A stretch of DNA of 64,000 nt from Musa acuminata AAA Group (lineage: Eukaryota; Streptophyta; Magnoliopsida; Zingiberales; Musaceae): assembly GCF_036884655.1 (NCBI RefSeq), contig NC_088354.1, positions 16,773,501-16,837,500 on the forward strand, read 5' to 3'. The position numbers and the translations under genes were made by a program. The notes below the pieces were generated by a model. That model saw nothing but the letters and a program-made list of their open reading frames with translations, made no database searches and had not been told where the DNA came from. Numbering within the stretch: position 1 is the first letter of the stretch; each line of letters opens with the position of its first letter. Below, in pieces: positions 10,971-24,457 of this stretch.

Positions 10971-11511
10971 GGTTTTGGCATAATTACGGGTTTTGCAAAA
11001 TTACAATTCTGCCCTTTTGCAAATTTAGTAATTCCAGTTTATGTTCTGACAACATATTTACAGTTTTACCCTCAGGTTTAATTTTGCCAAATTACAGTTC
11101 TGCCCTTAGTGAATTTCTTAATTTCAGTTTATATCCTATCATATATTTACAATTTTATTCAAATTGAGAATTTTAAGTTATATTCTCAATTATAAAATTG
11201 ATAAATATGATTTATTATAATTATGATTGAATTTAATCATGATTATATTTTGGTTATTTGATTGGATTTAATTTTTGATTTAAAAAAAAAAAAAAACTAT
11301 AAATTATAGTTTACTTTATAGTTTTCTCATATGAATTATTGATTATACATGTGATAAATAAAGTCCAATTATTGTTCTTGGATATTTATTTAGTTATTCA
11401 CATGTATATATTTGAAATTGTGAAAATAATATTTATCTTTCACATGAAGGCAATTAAGACATGATTTATATGTTATCATGATTATCATATGAGTTTTCTT
11501 TTGTTGATTAA

Positions 11512-11755
11512 AGTTTAATAATTATTATGGTTATTTATTATTGAATTGCTTAGCATTAAAGTTCAATAATTATTATGGTTATTTATTATTGAACTGCTTA
11601 GCATTAATGTTCAATAATGATTATGGTTATTTTATTATTGAACTACTTGGCATTAATGTTCAATAATTATTATGGTTATTTTATTATTGACCTGCTTAGC
11701 ATTAATGTTCAATAATTATTATGGTTGTTATTCTATTATTGAACTGCTTAGCATA
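11512..11755. repeat. Five tandem copies of a roughly 50-bp AT-rich repeat in C1
   Basis: The unit 'TTCAATAATTATTATGGTTA' followed by 'TTTATTATTGAACTGCTTAGCATTA' repeats five times with small changes. Each unit contains an ATAATTATTAT palindromic core. Confidence 0.85.
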
Positions 11756-11758
11756 AAT

Positions 11759-12297
11759 TAAAGAAATTTGATGAATATTATTTGTAATTCATCTCCTTAA
11801 GTTTTATCTGATTTGTAGCTGCCAAAGTGGCCTTGGATGATAAACTTTTGTGATATGAATTACAATAAAGGTCTTATCATTTATAGGACATTTTGGATTG
11901 TATTTTATATTTTTTTGTATTGGTCCTGTAGCCACCAAAGTGACCTGGACTGATAATTTATAAAATACATTATGAATTTAGTCCTAAATGATATTAAATA
12001 AAATAATATTCATAATGACAGAATGAATCAGGATAAAGAAATTTAGTGAATATTATTTGTAATTTATATTTCTAAGTTTTATCTGACCGGTAGTTACCAA
12101 AGTAGCCTGGGATGATAGGCTTATGGGATATGAATTACAATAAAGTTTATGTCATTCATGGGATATTTTAGACTGTATTTTATATTTTTGTATTAGTCCT
12201 GTAGCCACCAAAGTGACCTGGACTAATAATCTATAAAATACATTATGGAATTCATCCTAAATGACATTAAATAAAATAATATTCACGATGGCACATA
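11759..12297. repeat. Two tandem copies of a roughly 270-bp repeat in C1
   Basis: Copies at about 11759-12035 and 12036-12297 share the blocks 'GAATATTATTTGTAATT', 'AAGTTTTATCTGA', 'CCACCAAAGTGACCTGGACT' and 'AAATGA' + 'ATTAAATAAAATAATATTCA'. They are diverged by substitutions and small indels. They occupy the place where gag would be expected. Confidence 0.8.
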
Positions 12298-13199
12298 TAA
12301 TTATGAGATTTAGATAATCCCAAAGGAGAATCTATTTTAAATAATTATGTGATGGGGAAGGATGATACTGTTTTGGATATTCTTGCAGTTTAGGGTTGTA
12401 TACCCAAAGGTAACAACACTATTCCACAAGAATGGTATCAGTCCTCCATAAGTAATTTTGAGTGAACACCAGATATGTCAATATTTCACCCAAAGGTGAA
12501 ATATAGATGATATCAATAGTTCATCATATTTTGGAAACTCAAAGCATTAATGTTATATTATTACTGTGGCACTTCTTTTATTGTGTTTATGTAAATGTCC
12601 CTATACTTTCTGAAATAAATGGTTTGAGCATATACAAGTTGTATTGAGTGAGTGAGATCTTGATCAGATTAATTGAACAGAACATAATATTAATTACTGA
12701 AAGTTCTGTAATTATTGAAAGTTCTGTGAAATAAATAATTGAGGTGATTGATCAAGAAAGGCATGAAATACTCAATTTTATGATACTTAGACTTCAGTAC
12801 AGTTTACAACTTGCGCATAAGAATATCTAAGGATCAATTTAAATTATCTGATAAGTCATTAGTTGACACCTTACTATGATAGTATTTGAGGAATTTAAGA
12901 TTATATCCTCAAAATAAATGATAAAGCTGTAAGCTCAAGACTCATAATATTTTGAGTACTACTCAAGGAGTAGGTAACACTAAAATAAGGATGAAGCGTA
13001 ATTCCATCTGAGTTTATAATTATTATATAAACTCATAAAAGAATATCTTCACAATAAAGTGTTACTTTTGTAGCAAATAAAATTATGTGAAGAAGAAACA
13101 TATTATAAGATTTGATTTGAAATGAAAAAAAAAAAAAGGTATAATTATAACCTTTGTATGGTTCAAATCAAATATTACGGATATTATTGATGGATTAAT

Positions 13200-14160
13200 T
13201 TGATGCTTCATCATATGTTACCAATAATAGATATTGGGATAAAACCAAAAGAGAATGAGATATTTATCAATGTAGGGAATTATCTTAAAGTGAAAGTGAT
13301 ATTAGTTTGTATTTATCGCTTATATCTAAAGATGATTCAATTTGATAAATCTTGAGAATCCATGTTGTGTTCTTATAATTCTGGGAATTTAAGTTCTTTA
13401 CCTAGAATTGTTATAATATTATTTCTCTTTTGGTGGTTGTAAACTTACTGTGATTCAATAAAATTAACCTTTGAATTCTGTATAATAGTCTATGCAGAAT
13501 TAATATGAATCATAAGTTTACAATGATCCTATAATTAAATATTGAAGTGAAATGTAGTTTTATAAACTCCTTGAGGTTATGTTTATCACTATATGCTTTT
13601 GTCTCATTAAAGAGAGACATTTTATCACCATATAAATAATCTGTTGAGATATGATTATATATATCTAATTCATGTAAAGTCTATGACCATTTACACTCTT
13701 GAAGTGTATATATAAATGAAGTTGATAGACAATTAGATAGAAATGTCAATATCATCATATCTGAAAATGGTGATAAATTTTATGGTATTTATGATGAACC
13801 CAATTATAATTCTTTTGCTAGATTCTTAAAAAAAAAAAAAAAAAGGTATATGATTTACCAGATGTGTTACAGCATAATATGATTGCTGAAAGATATCATC
13901 GTACCTTATAGATATGGTTATGAGCATGATCTTTTGTACCCAAATCAATGTGAAAAGAAGCTCCAAGGACAACTATGTATATCTTGAATGGTGTTCCTAG
14001 TAAGTAAATTACATAACTTTTTAAGTTATGAAATGATAGGAAACCTGATTTAAGATATTTACATATTTGAGATTGTCCTATGGAGATAAAGGATCTTCAA
14101 CTCACATAAAAGAAAATTAGATTTAATAATTATTTCTGAATATTTTATTATTTATTCAGA
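13200..14160 (+). pseudogene. Copia integrase remnant in C1
   Basis: Translated across stops, the region at 13884-13911 reads 'IAERYHRT', matching the NGxAERxHRT motif of Copia integrase. Upstream and downstream matches are weak and broken. No open frame exceeds a few dozen codons. Confidence 0.55.
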
Positions 14161-14439
14161 AAAGTTTAAAAGGGGTACATATTTTATTGCTCTAATCATA
14201 GTACGAGGACAATTAAATCTGGTAACATAAGATTCCTATAAAATAGGAAATCAGTGGGAGTGAAAATCTCGAAATTTAATTTTGATATAAAGGAGATACA
14301 AGTTAATACTTCTTTATTATTCGAGAGATTGTTGTTACTCAAATCATTAAATGATTTGATAAAAGTGAACAACAAAATAACATTACTAAACTCCCACATT
14401 ATATTGATATCATTATTAATGGTCTTGTAGAACAATCAT

Positions 14440-15240
14440 AATTGACAACTTTGAGAATATCTCAAAGGGGAAGGAATCATGTCATTTATGGTTATTATGT
14501 TGCATATCTACAAGAATTATATTATGATATAGGAATCAGAATGGATCCCTTATTGTTGTCATCGGTCATGAAAAGTAATGATTCTGAAAAGTAATATGAT
14601 GCAATAAAAGAAGAGTTAAAACTAATAATCAGAATGGTGTCTGATAAATTTATCGAATTGTCCAATAATTGTAAAAGAGTCTATTATATAAATGTGGCTC
14701 AAAGGACAATGTCGATATAATGGTCAGACTTGTGGTTAAAAGTTTTACTCGTAAGGAATGTATCGACCATAACGAGATTTTTAATGAACTCGTTAAGAAT
14801 CATCATGACATTAATGATTCATTATGAGCTTAAGTTATATCATAATGATATGAAAATATATATTTTTTTTAAAAGATCTAGCTTTATATGGGTTACTCTA
14901 CATGATTTACTCTAAAAGAAAATGAAAGAAATATAAAGTTTGGTATGCAAATTTAGGAATCCATTTATGACCTTAAACAAGCTCCAAAATAATGATATAT
15001 AAAGGTTCTTAATATCATTATTTTTAGATTTAAGGTAAATACTATTAATTAGTATTTATATCAATGGGAGCAAGTTTATTATATTGGTCTTATATATGGA
15101 TAATATTTTGCCTTACCAATAGTGATCTTGATTTATTATACTAAATCAAGAATTTATCACTGAGAGTTTTAATATGGTTGATATGAATGAGACATCTTAT
15201 ATTATTAACATTGAGTAATTCAATGATAGACCTCAATGAT
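14440..15240 (+). pseudogene. Copia reverse transcriptase remnant in C1
   Basis: Frame-broken translation shows a connector resembling 'LRRSTR..', then 'DAMKEELK'-like codons near 14600 and 'FIELSNNCKRV' at about 14652. A 'KGNVDRY..RLVVKSFTRKE'-like stretch at 14698-14765 corresponds to the start of Copia RT. Stops and frameshifts are frequent. Confidence 0.65.
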
Positions 15241-15589
15241 TATGAAGATTGTCTTAGAAAGGATATATCAACCGAGTCTTGAAATGATTTTAATATACAG
15301 CTTTGTTCAGTAAATCATAAAAGCAAAGTTTTAGTCAATAGTAAATGCTTGAAAATGACTTGAAAAGAATCAGATAATGAAGATATTCTTTGTATATGTG
15401 CAGTTGGAAGTCTATGCTCAAACCTGTGTTAGAAAAGATATCAGTTTTTACAGTTAAAATGTTGGGTATATATTGGAGTTACTCAAAAGTAAAAACATTA
15501 AAGGACTACAGAGAAAGTAATAAGATATCCGGAAGGGACAAAGGATTATATGCTCACATGTATGAAATTATATCGGCTTGAAATAATGG

Positions 15590-16020
15590 TATTTTTTTCA
15601 GATGCTGATTATATAAATTGCCTCGATAATAGGAAGTCCACCTTACGGTTAATATCTATGTAATTAGAGAGGCAATTTATTATTATTAATAATAGAAGTT
15701 GATTTTGTGGCATGCTTTGAGGCCACTAATCAAATTTTTGACTGCAAAATTTTTTATCTCAGGACTTGGTGTAGTCAGACTCAATTACCAAGTCGTTGAA
15801 GATATTTTATGACATTGCAGTAGTTTTCTCCTTTAAGAATGACAAGTACTATTGCATCTATATGCATTATGGTATAAAGTACTTGATCGTTAGAGAAGAT
15901 GAGTCCAGAAACATCTAATGTCAATTAATTACTTGAGTTCCACTGTATTAATTGCTGATCCATTCACTTAAGACTTACAGTCTAAAGTATTTTGAAAGAA
16001 CATGTTCTTATGATTGGGTT
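15590..16020 (+). pseudogene. Copia RNase H remnant in C1
   Basis: 'FSDADYINCLDNRKSTLRLI' at about 15594-15655 matches the Copia RNase H motif YSDADWAGCxDxRKST. 'ADPFT' near 15955, followed after a stop by 'DLQSKVF', matches the end of Copia Pol. In-frame stops are present. Confidence 0.8.
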
Positions 16021-16470
16021 TGTGAGCAACCCATAAAGGATATGGTGATGCATGTTTGAGTGGACACTATAATTGACATTCTTACTTACGTACTTAAAGT
16101 TATTTGTTTCTGCTATCCTGTTCACAATTATGTATGTACATATTATGGTTGAATGTGATGACAGGATTGTCTTGACAAGACAAATTATAGGGGTCATTTT
16201 GGACTGCATTAGGAAAGGCTAACAGTATTGTGGTACATAGAAGGAAGTGTGACACTGATTGCATACAACCGCTATGACTCATATTATTAGTCAGACTTAA
16301 TGTAGTATTATTATTATTATTGGACTTATTGGCCTATTTTCTAAAATTCACGCGCGTGTATATAGTTTTTCAAAAATTTCAGAATCCAATTGAGTCAAAT
16401 TGTTTTTAAATAAATTTTGTTTATTTATTTTTGATTTTTAAGTCTTTTTATATCTTACCAATTATTGGGC

Positions 16471-16482
16471 CAAGTGGGAGAA
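16471..16482 (+). promoter_or_regulatory. Polypurine tract of C1
   Basis: 'CAAGTGGGAGAA' lies immediately before the 3' LTR at 16483, as expected for plus-strand DNA priming. Confidence 0.75.
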
Positions 16483-17118
16483 TGTTAGATTATGTGGCCC
16501 TATTTAATTAGGTAAGATATATTATAGATATTATTGGATTCTGATTATGGTTATTGGCCAATAGAAAAGAAGTCCATATTAAAATAGGATTCTTTAGGAG
16601 ATAACCTTGATGGAAGGAACTCTCCTAATAACTTATCCTAGACCCTCTGCTCTCGCCTATAAATAGACAGGACCTCTAGGGGCTAAAGATATCATCATAT
16701 ATCATCTGATATATCATTTGTGCGCATCTGATAGATAAGACCTCTAGGGGTTAAGTGCGCATCTGAGTAGCATCTCAGTCAATTGAGAGATTAAGGTTTT
16801 TCTCTCAATTTGAGTCAAGTGAGAGATTAAGTTTTTCTCTCAATCTCCCTCTCCCTTAATCCCCTAATCCATCAATCTAGGTGGTCCTGTGAAAAGATAG
16901 GAAGAGAGGAGAAGGATTTAGTTCTTTTTGCAGATCCTTGCAGATTGATATTTCAGATCCGACGACGAAGTGCTTGTAGATCAGATAAGGTTTATTTCTT
17001 CTGAACAACAAGAAAGGTATGCATCGTAAAATTGTCAGATCTAATTTATTTGATTTCAATCTTGGTATAAAAGTTTTTCCGCATTATAGATAGCATGATT
17101 ACAGATTTTATGCTAACA
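16483..17118 (+). repeat. 3' LTR of Copia C1
   Basis: Same length and ends as the 5' LTR, nearly identical to it, and followed by the target duplication CTGAG at 17119-17123. Confidence 0.95.
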
Positions 17119-17243
17119 CTGAGAACCATCAAACCTCCAGTTGAAGGGGCACTTTACTCCCCAACTATAAAATTTTGTGGAGCACACCACTACTCTACCA
17201 TGCCTAAATTTGAGACCTAGTCAATGGATTTATTAGAGGATTC
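17119..17243 (+). mobile_element. Gypsy leader of unit 2 (continuation after C1)
   Basis: This continues the sequence interrupted at 9748. The same DNA is uninterrupted at 45139-45263 and 49471-49595. It ends in GATTC (17239-17243), the target duplication of solo LTR S2. Confidence 0.75.
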
Positions 17244-18823
17244 TTTTGAATCTTGAATTTTGATGATGAAACCAATTGATAAGCGTTTATGATTTGATCT
17301 ACGTTTTGAGTGATGCAGGATGCTTCGATCAGAGAGAGACAATTAAAGTGGGAAGAATCATATTGGGCCGGAGGAAAACGTGTTAGAAGATTAGACGTCG
17401 GGCCGAAGGATCGCTCGACGCATCGACAGAAGGCTTCGAGCCATAGATTCGGACATCGGGCCAATAAGAGCAGATATTTTGCCAAATCTATCGGAGTTGT
17501 GGAGGTCAAATGGCGGATTGAGCTTTAGGCCGCAAGAGAGGACGATGAGCCGAAGAATCTGACGAAGCGTCGATGGACCAATGACATGCCGGACAACATG
17601 ATTCATGCTTAGTAATAGTTGTCTAGATCGAAGTATATTTTTTTGTGTGCAAGATGAACTATGATAGCAAGACATAAAGCAAAATGAAGTCCCAGAGTCA
17701 AGAATGCGATTTCGTTGGGAGTTCGAGAGTTTGTCGAAAGTCCGAACGTTCGTCGAAAGTTCTGCCAGAACCAACCGAGAGGTCCAGAAGCTTGCCAAAG
17801 AAGCTCATCAGAACTTTCCAAGAAGATCATCGTGAAGTCCAGGAGCTTGCCGGGAGTCCGTCGGAACATTACTGAGAGGTCGTCGAAAGTTCGCCGGAAG
17901 AAACCAGACTTATTTTTCTGAGAATATGTCTTAGGAATCATAGTTAGCATCTAATTAGATTTAGAATTGGGAGGTAATCTCATCAACTCTATTAGGGGCC
18001 AACTAGGCCCAAAGTTGTGCTGGTTTGGGTCGGATTCAAGGCCCAACCAGGGTGCTGAAAGCTTGGCCGGCGGTGGCAACGCATGGGGAACAACACCCTA
18101 GGAATTCTGGGCGGTGGTACTATCAACAGTTAATGCTGCCAATGGTGGTGCCACCTAGGAATGGCGGTGGTACCGTCAGTACCTAGGATTCTTCGATCAG
18201 AGAGAGACAATTAAAGCAAGAAGAATCATGTTGGGATGGAGGAAAACGTATCAAAAGGTTAGACATCGGGCCGGGGGATCGGTCGACGTATCGACAGAAG
18301 GCTTCGAGCCATAGATTCGGGCATCGGGCCAAGAAGAGCAGATATTATGCCAAGGATATCGGAGTTACGGAGGTTAACTGGCCGATTGGACAATAGGCCA
18401 CAAGAGAGGACGATGCGCCGAAGAATTGGGTGAAGCATCGATGGACCAATGACATGCCGGACAACTTGATTCATGTTTAGTAATAAGTTCAACTGAGAAT
18501 CATGTTGTAAAAGGTAGTTGGTCTTCGCCTATTGAAGGAAGACCGATAGTAGATGCCGGTGGCCTCGACGGAAGAGGAATCGGCGGAGTGGATGTAGGTC
18601 ACGACAACCGAACCACTATAAAAATATGGTTTGCCTTTCATTTATGTAATTTACATTAAACTGCAAACGGCCTTCTCATTACTTGGTACGCTCTTCTTAT
18701 TGCTTTCATAGTTAAGCATTTTCTAAATCAGTTTTATCGTACAAAATAAAATTTTCATAACCGACGTAATTTTTACCGCTGCACTAATTCACCCCCCCTC
18801 TTAGTGCCGACTCGTTCCTAATA
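17244..18823 (+). mobile_element. Solo LTR S2 (Sirevirus-like)
   Basis: Starts TTTTGAATCT (canonical TGTTGAATCT mutated) and ends CCTAATA. It is flanked by GATTC at 17239-17243 and 18824-18828. Like S1 it has the internal duplication (about 17335-17612 and 18207-18482), but it then lacks the middle segment present in S1, S3 and S4 ('AAAACTCTATTG' to 'GGGTTATCTCC'). There is no internal region or partner LTR, so it is a solo LTR. Confidence 0.85.
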
Positions 18824-21800
18824 GATTCCATATGGATCCAACTATGAAATATGGATCGATGTTTAGAGGAGATGTAATGAGAGTTTAAACAATCCAAATG
18901 GGAAGTGTTGGTCAACCCCAACTTAGGTTGATCGCTATTGACCCAGAAAATCTAAGAAAATGTCGATTCCAACAAACTTTCACCTCCCATCATTAGAGGC
19001 ATTCGATGGCATTATCGACTTGATGGGGCACATTATAACTTTTCATGCTCAAATATAGTTGTATGATCCTTTGGATGCCCTGATGTGTCACACATTCTCA
19101 ACCATATTAAGATGTCCAGCACAAGAATGATATGCTCGCCTGAAGTTGCTTTTTGTTGGTTTAAATTTGAACTTCACTTTCTTGGAAATGTGCTCCCGAG
19201 ACCATTAACAACAATGCTTCTTGGACTCAGACAAGGGAAGGAAGTGATGCTTGTTGACTTTGTGACATGCTTCACTAATGAATTTCGAGATACAAGGGAT
19301 GCCCATCAATTGCTCATAAAAAAGATCTTATGATGGGGTTCAAGCCCTCTCATCTCTTTTACTCATTAGTGAAAAGCCACCAATAATGATACCAAAGGTA
19401 CTTTTGAGGACTAATTAATATATTGCTACCAAGACAATGGTCTCTAGTAAGCGTGAGGAGTTAGGCAAGATGCCAAAGTTGAAGCAACTATAATCCACTA
19501 TAACCCAGAGGTCACCATGACAAAGGAGGAACGAATGACCCAAGTTATCTCACTCAAGGTATGAGCTAACCCCCGTAAATTTGTTTAGAACTGAAGTTTT
19601 TCTATAGATAAAAGAGAAAGGGCTCTTAAAAGACTCTCACCCAATGAAGACTCCATTAGCGAAAAGATATGGTTTCAAATACTGCGAGTTCCATCGAGAT
19701 TATGACCATTCCATGGAGGATTGTTGTAACTTGAAAAATCATATATTGACAAATTTATATGCTAGGGACACTATGATCGGCTCATCCAAAAACGTTGGAA
19801 ACCCACACCCCGACTTTAGGAGTCATGAAGAGATAGATTTACATCATCATTGGTGGACCTGCCTTAGGGCGAGATAGCTCCTCAAGTTGTAAAGCTTATG
19901 TCTAAGCCACCATTGAAAAGATCCTAAGGATAAAGGGTGACCTTGAGATAAACTTCAAGAAGGAAGATATAGAGAACCTTGACCTGAACCTTGATGATGC
20001 CTCAATAGTTTCAATAAAGATAATCAATTCTTTGGTCAATAGGATCATGATCAACACATGTAGCTCTACCAATATCCTCTACTTTGATGCTTTCCAAAAA
20101 CTCAGGTTCTCGACTAATAACTATAACCCTATGTTTTCTTCATTTATGGGATTCATGAGCAATTTTATCTCCCCTCTTGGGACCATGAAACTGCATGTCT
20201 TATTCGGAGATGAGTATTACTCCAAAATAATGCTAGCTAGATTCCTGATGGTGGATATCTATTTAGCATACAATGCAATCATAGGTCATTCCATGCAGAA
20301 CAGACTAAGGGCAATGGTGTCGACCTACCACATGGTGTTGAAGTTCTAGTGAACAGGGTCATGATTGACATAGGTAGCTCTATCGATATCCTTTACTTTG
20401 ATGCTTTCTAAAACTCAAGCTCTCGACTAACAACTATACCCCTCTGACTTCTTTACTAACAAAATTTAAGAGTGATTCTCTCTCCCACCATAGGACCGTG
20501 AATCTGCATGTCATATTCTAAGATGAGCATTATTCCAAAACAATGCTGGCTATATTTATGGTGGTAGATATCCCCTCAATATACAACGCAATCATGGACC
20601 GAACCACATTAAATAGCCTAAGGGTGGTAGTGTCAATCTTTAACATAGTAATGAAGTTTTTAATTGGAATTGGAATTGGGGAGCTAAGAAGTAACCCAAG
20701 GGAGTCGTGCTAGTTCTACCTGACGGCGATCTCTCTATCGAAGAAGGCTCATTCTAAAACGCCACCTATAGACACCAAAGGCTTCGCCAAGTCCACCTCA
20801 CATCCTAAACCGATGGAGCCGCTGATTGAGGCTGCCCTAGACAAGGTTAGAATTGATCGAATTGTCAAGGTCGAAATGACACTTCCTAAACAGAGACAAG
20901 TGCAACTCATCAACTTTCTTTGAGAGAACACCGAGGTATTTACGTGATCACTGAGAGGCATGTTAGGAATCGACCCCAACGTAGTTCAACATCACTTGAA
21001 CATTATTTCGAAGGCAAGTTAGTGAAGCAAAGGCCTTAGAAGTTTGCTCCCAACCACTAGTAGGTAATTACTGATGAGGTAGATAAGTTATCAGGAGTTC
21101 GATTTATTATTGAGATGCAGAACCCCCAATTGTTTGCCAATGTTATACTCATTCAAACGTCCAATGAAAATTGGAGGATGTGTGTTGATTATACTAATTT
21201 CAACGAAGCATATCCAAATGATAGCTATCCACTTCCTTAGATTGATTAGGTTGTTAATTCTACCTCTAGTCATAAGCTCACCATTTTTATGGAAGCATTC
21301 TCAATTTATAATCAAATCAGAATGGCATGAGAGGATCCTTAACACACTTTCTTTTTCACCGAATGAGACATATTTTGCTTCCGAGTCATGCTATTCAGTT
21401 TAAAAAATGTGGAGGTGATGTACCAAAGAATGGTGAACAAGATATTAAAACACAAGATCGCAAGAAACATTGAAGTGTATGTAGTTGACATGATAGTAAA
21501 AAGTTGGACAATCGAATTGCATTTGACAGACTTAACGGAAACATTTGAAGTCCCAAAGAACATCAACATGTGCCACAATCTAACTAAATGTGCTTCTAGA
21601 GTCAAATTGGGAAAGTTCCTCAGATTTATTATGCACCAAAGGGAAATAAATATAAACCCCAAGAATGTGAAAGCCATATTAGAGATGTGCCACCACCTCG
21701 GTAAGTAAGGGAAGTCCAATAGTTAATAGGGTGAATAACATTGCTTAGCCAATTCTTATCCCAATCGGGTGACAGGTATTTGCCTTTTTTTCAAGCATTA

Positions 21801-22296
21801 AAGAATCTAAAGGACTTCCTCCGGATAGAAGAGTATCATGAGGCTTTTGAAAGGCTAAAAATCCACCTTGCCTAATTGCCACATCTCACTTCCTCAACCT
21901 CGGATGAAACTCTAAGGCTTTACCTCATTGCCACCTAGGTGGTAAGGAAGCTTCATTCCTATTTTCAAGTGCATGCTGTGTAAGCGAATACCGACCAATC
22001 ACTCAGATAGGTCCTCTTTCCGTTTGATGTCTCGGGTTAACTATTGAGGTGGTCAGTAGAGTTGGATGAGTTTGAAATCCGATATGTTTCGAGGACTGCA
22101 ATAAAGGCACAAGGGTTATTGGATTTTATTTTCGAACTATCTCACCCTTTGCTTGAGATCAACAACTATATCCCACCAGCATGGACATTATTCATGGATG
22201 GCTATGCAACCTCGGATGGGGGCCGTGCGAAACTTGTTCTGAAAGGCTCGAACAAGCGAGCGTACAATTAAGCTCTCTGATTTGGGTTCAAATCTC
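18824..22296 (+). mobile_element. Ty3/Gypsy copy G2, decayed and lacking integrase
   Basis: Closely similar to G1 at an offset of about 17.2 kb. Gag remnant at 18960-19877, duplicated protease at 20032-20713, RT and RNase H remnants at about 20970-22270. Most disabling changes are shared with G1, so the decay predates the duplication that made units 1 and 2. It ends at the same point after RNase H. Confidence 0.85.
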
Positions 22297-23631
22297 TAAT
22301 AAGGGTTGATCTAACTTTCAAACTAAAACTATGGAGATTATATCTTAATAAAAAATTTATTGGTTCCGAAAACATAAAGGGTAAATCAAACAACCAATCA
22401 CAAAGAATAAGAGAGTAACTTAAGTGAATTCCTTGGGAGAGATAGAGGTTCATCAAAATGAAGATAAAAAATAAATTATAATAAAATTTCAATAGATAAA
22501 GACCACAGAGAGGATGAAAAATATGTAACACAAATAATCATAAAGAGAAGAATCATTGTAACAAACGAAAAGCTTAACGTTACAAATGCAAGAAGTTTGG
22601 TGATAGGGTAAAAAACTATTATCACTTTTTAGAGAAAAGGGGCATCTGAACTTGTTTTATGCATGCTAAATTGTTCAAGAATAAAAGAATGGACTATGGC
22701 ACATGGTTAGTGTTAGTAGGAACCATACGATTAGTTTGATGTAAACTCATTATTATCGATTTAAAAGTTTTCAACACCCACAATCTCCATGCCTCCAATC
22801 GGAGCTCACAAAGTTGAGATAACTACCATAAGAAACTACAAACAAGAAAAAATAGAGGATTTCGAGTGAAGACCAAACCTTTAAGGTGCTCGGGAAAGGA
22901 TTGATCATGGTCAAGAAGCATGCACGCTAGAGACTAAATGGGTTTCAATCTCTATTTCCCTCTCCATCGAGGTATTTATAAGGGTCAATTTAATTGAACA
23001 TTGGGTAAATTAGCTAGCTTAGTGAGACTCTGGTTCCCATTGGTGACTATGTATTTACAAAATACTGTCTCAGTTCATCATATTTGATTAGATCTTGGAT
23101 GTGATTAGATTCCAAAGGAGGAACCAAATATGGACAATAGTAAAAGGATTTCATTCTTAAACAAAAATCTAATATTGGATTAACTTCGAAGCCTCCCATG
23201 ATTGTCTAGGTTCCATTCATGAAATCTTCCTTGTTTGAATGACATCTTCAATCCCTTAATTTTCTATCAAAGATTTACAAAATCAATTGGCCAAAAATCT
23301 ATTATTTTTGGCTAATTGAGACTTGACATATGAAATTAAATTAGCACCTATTGGACATCTCATGTCAATGGATCGGAGTTGATGAAGAACTTTACATTAG
23401 TAGATCATATAAAGGAAATATTCCCTTATTAACTAACCAATGGTTATAAGAACAACAATATATAAAACAATTTTCTAAGATATGTTTTCATTCCAAACTT
23501 ATTAAACAGATACTTACAGGTTTTAAATACCTATAGATTCATACTACCATGATCGATGGAGGAGTTTTGTTAGATAAACTTGACACAGTCTTTTGCATGA
23601 AGTGGGATATGATATACATGCGTCTACGATT
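22297..23631. other. Unit spacer of unit 2, AT-rich
   Basis: Copy of 5096-6427 with scattered differences. No gene recognised. Confidence 0.6.
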
Positions 23632-24003
23632 CTGAAGGTTACAAGGAACTCCAATTCCAAGTAGGTCATTCAACCAACCGACCTGGTGCTGCAACTGCTT
23701 CCACAAGAAGCCAATTTAATTTTACCTTAACCTCTACCTTAACATGAAGCACACTTCAAGTGATGAGTCCGACCTTGCACGAACAATTGCAAGGAATAGA
23801 CAACCACCTTGTGAAATGTATGCCTAAAGCTAGATCTTGCCCTAACTTGACTATGCCCTAAGATAACTATTTCATGTTGATTGAATATTCGAGATATCTT
23901 TAACATGGTCTCATCTTCTAAATGTCCTCAAATCGACCTTAAGTTGACAACAACTGTGCATTCTAATCACATCGTGTCTTTGAGGCAGCTGAAGCTTCAC
24001 TTG
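23632..24003. other. Spacer segment shared by units 2, 4 and 5
   Basis: Starts 'GAAGGTTACAAGGAACTCC' and ends 'CTGAAGCTTCACTTGA'. It is present at 55088-55460 and 62186-62558 but replaced in unit 1. No coding potential recognised. Confidence 0.55.
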
Positions 24004-24076
24004 ACCAGATGGGTTACTACCTAACCTGCTCATCTCAGAAGCTTCATGTAAGATCTTCAAATTCACACATCCTTAA

Positions 24077-24334
24077 CTACTTCAGACGGTGTTGATGATT
24101 CAAAGCTTGCTCGCTCAGTGTATCATTAGAATTAAAATGCACTAAAACGAAGAAGCTGGAATCGGAACGACAAGTGCAATAACATTTCTTGACTACTCTA
24201 ATTTTAGTTCCAATTACGATGTCCTTTAAATATTCTGCTTTGAATTGGACGTGTTTAATGATCTTCCCATCGTAAAACAATGCTCTCAATGCTGTCATCC
24301 AGCGAAGGACGCACTTGCTCTGACCACTCACCAC
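24077..24334 (-). other. Conserved unidentified ORF or TPD1 3' UTR, copy 2
   Basis: 85 codons, differing from copy 1 by one visible residue (Val for Ile near position 9-10). It has the same position relative to the TPD1-like gene. Family unknown. Confidence 0.3.
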
Positions 24335-24457
24335 AGCAAAAGGTGCGTTAGTGCACTATCAAAGAAGCGGAAATTAAAAGCGTATATTTCAGCCATATCT
24401 ACCAACAATAACTCCAAAATTGAGTGTCTGGTAATGAAAGCAGGTGAAGGTAGAGGT

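Larger units (their letters stand above)
9749..17118 (+). mobile_element. Copia LTR retrotransposon C1, recent insertion, degenerate inside
   Basis: Two 636-bp LTRs (9749-10384 and 16483-17118) start TGTTAG and end CTAACA, and are flanked by the 5-bp duplication CTGAG (9744-9748 and 17119-17123). The uninterrupted site is present at 45139-45143 and 49471-49475. After the 5' LTR comes a Met-tRNA-type primer site, and before the 3' LTR a polypurine tract (AAGTGGGAGAA). Copia integrase, RT and RNase H remnants occur in order, all with stops and frameshifts, so the copy is non-autonomous. Confidence 0.95.

Noticed and set aside
10583..10983. Several overlapping 80-146-codon frames in the Copia leader.
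   Set aside because: Arg/Ala-rich frames produced by the GC-rich repeat composition on both strands.
23765..23800. 'AGTGATGAGTCCGACC' resembles the CTGATGAGTCC core of a plant hammerhead ribozyme (retrozyme), repeated at 55217 and 62315.
   Set aside because: The essential C of CUGAUGA is G here, stem II does not pair, and no GAAA-NUH cleavage context is in place.
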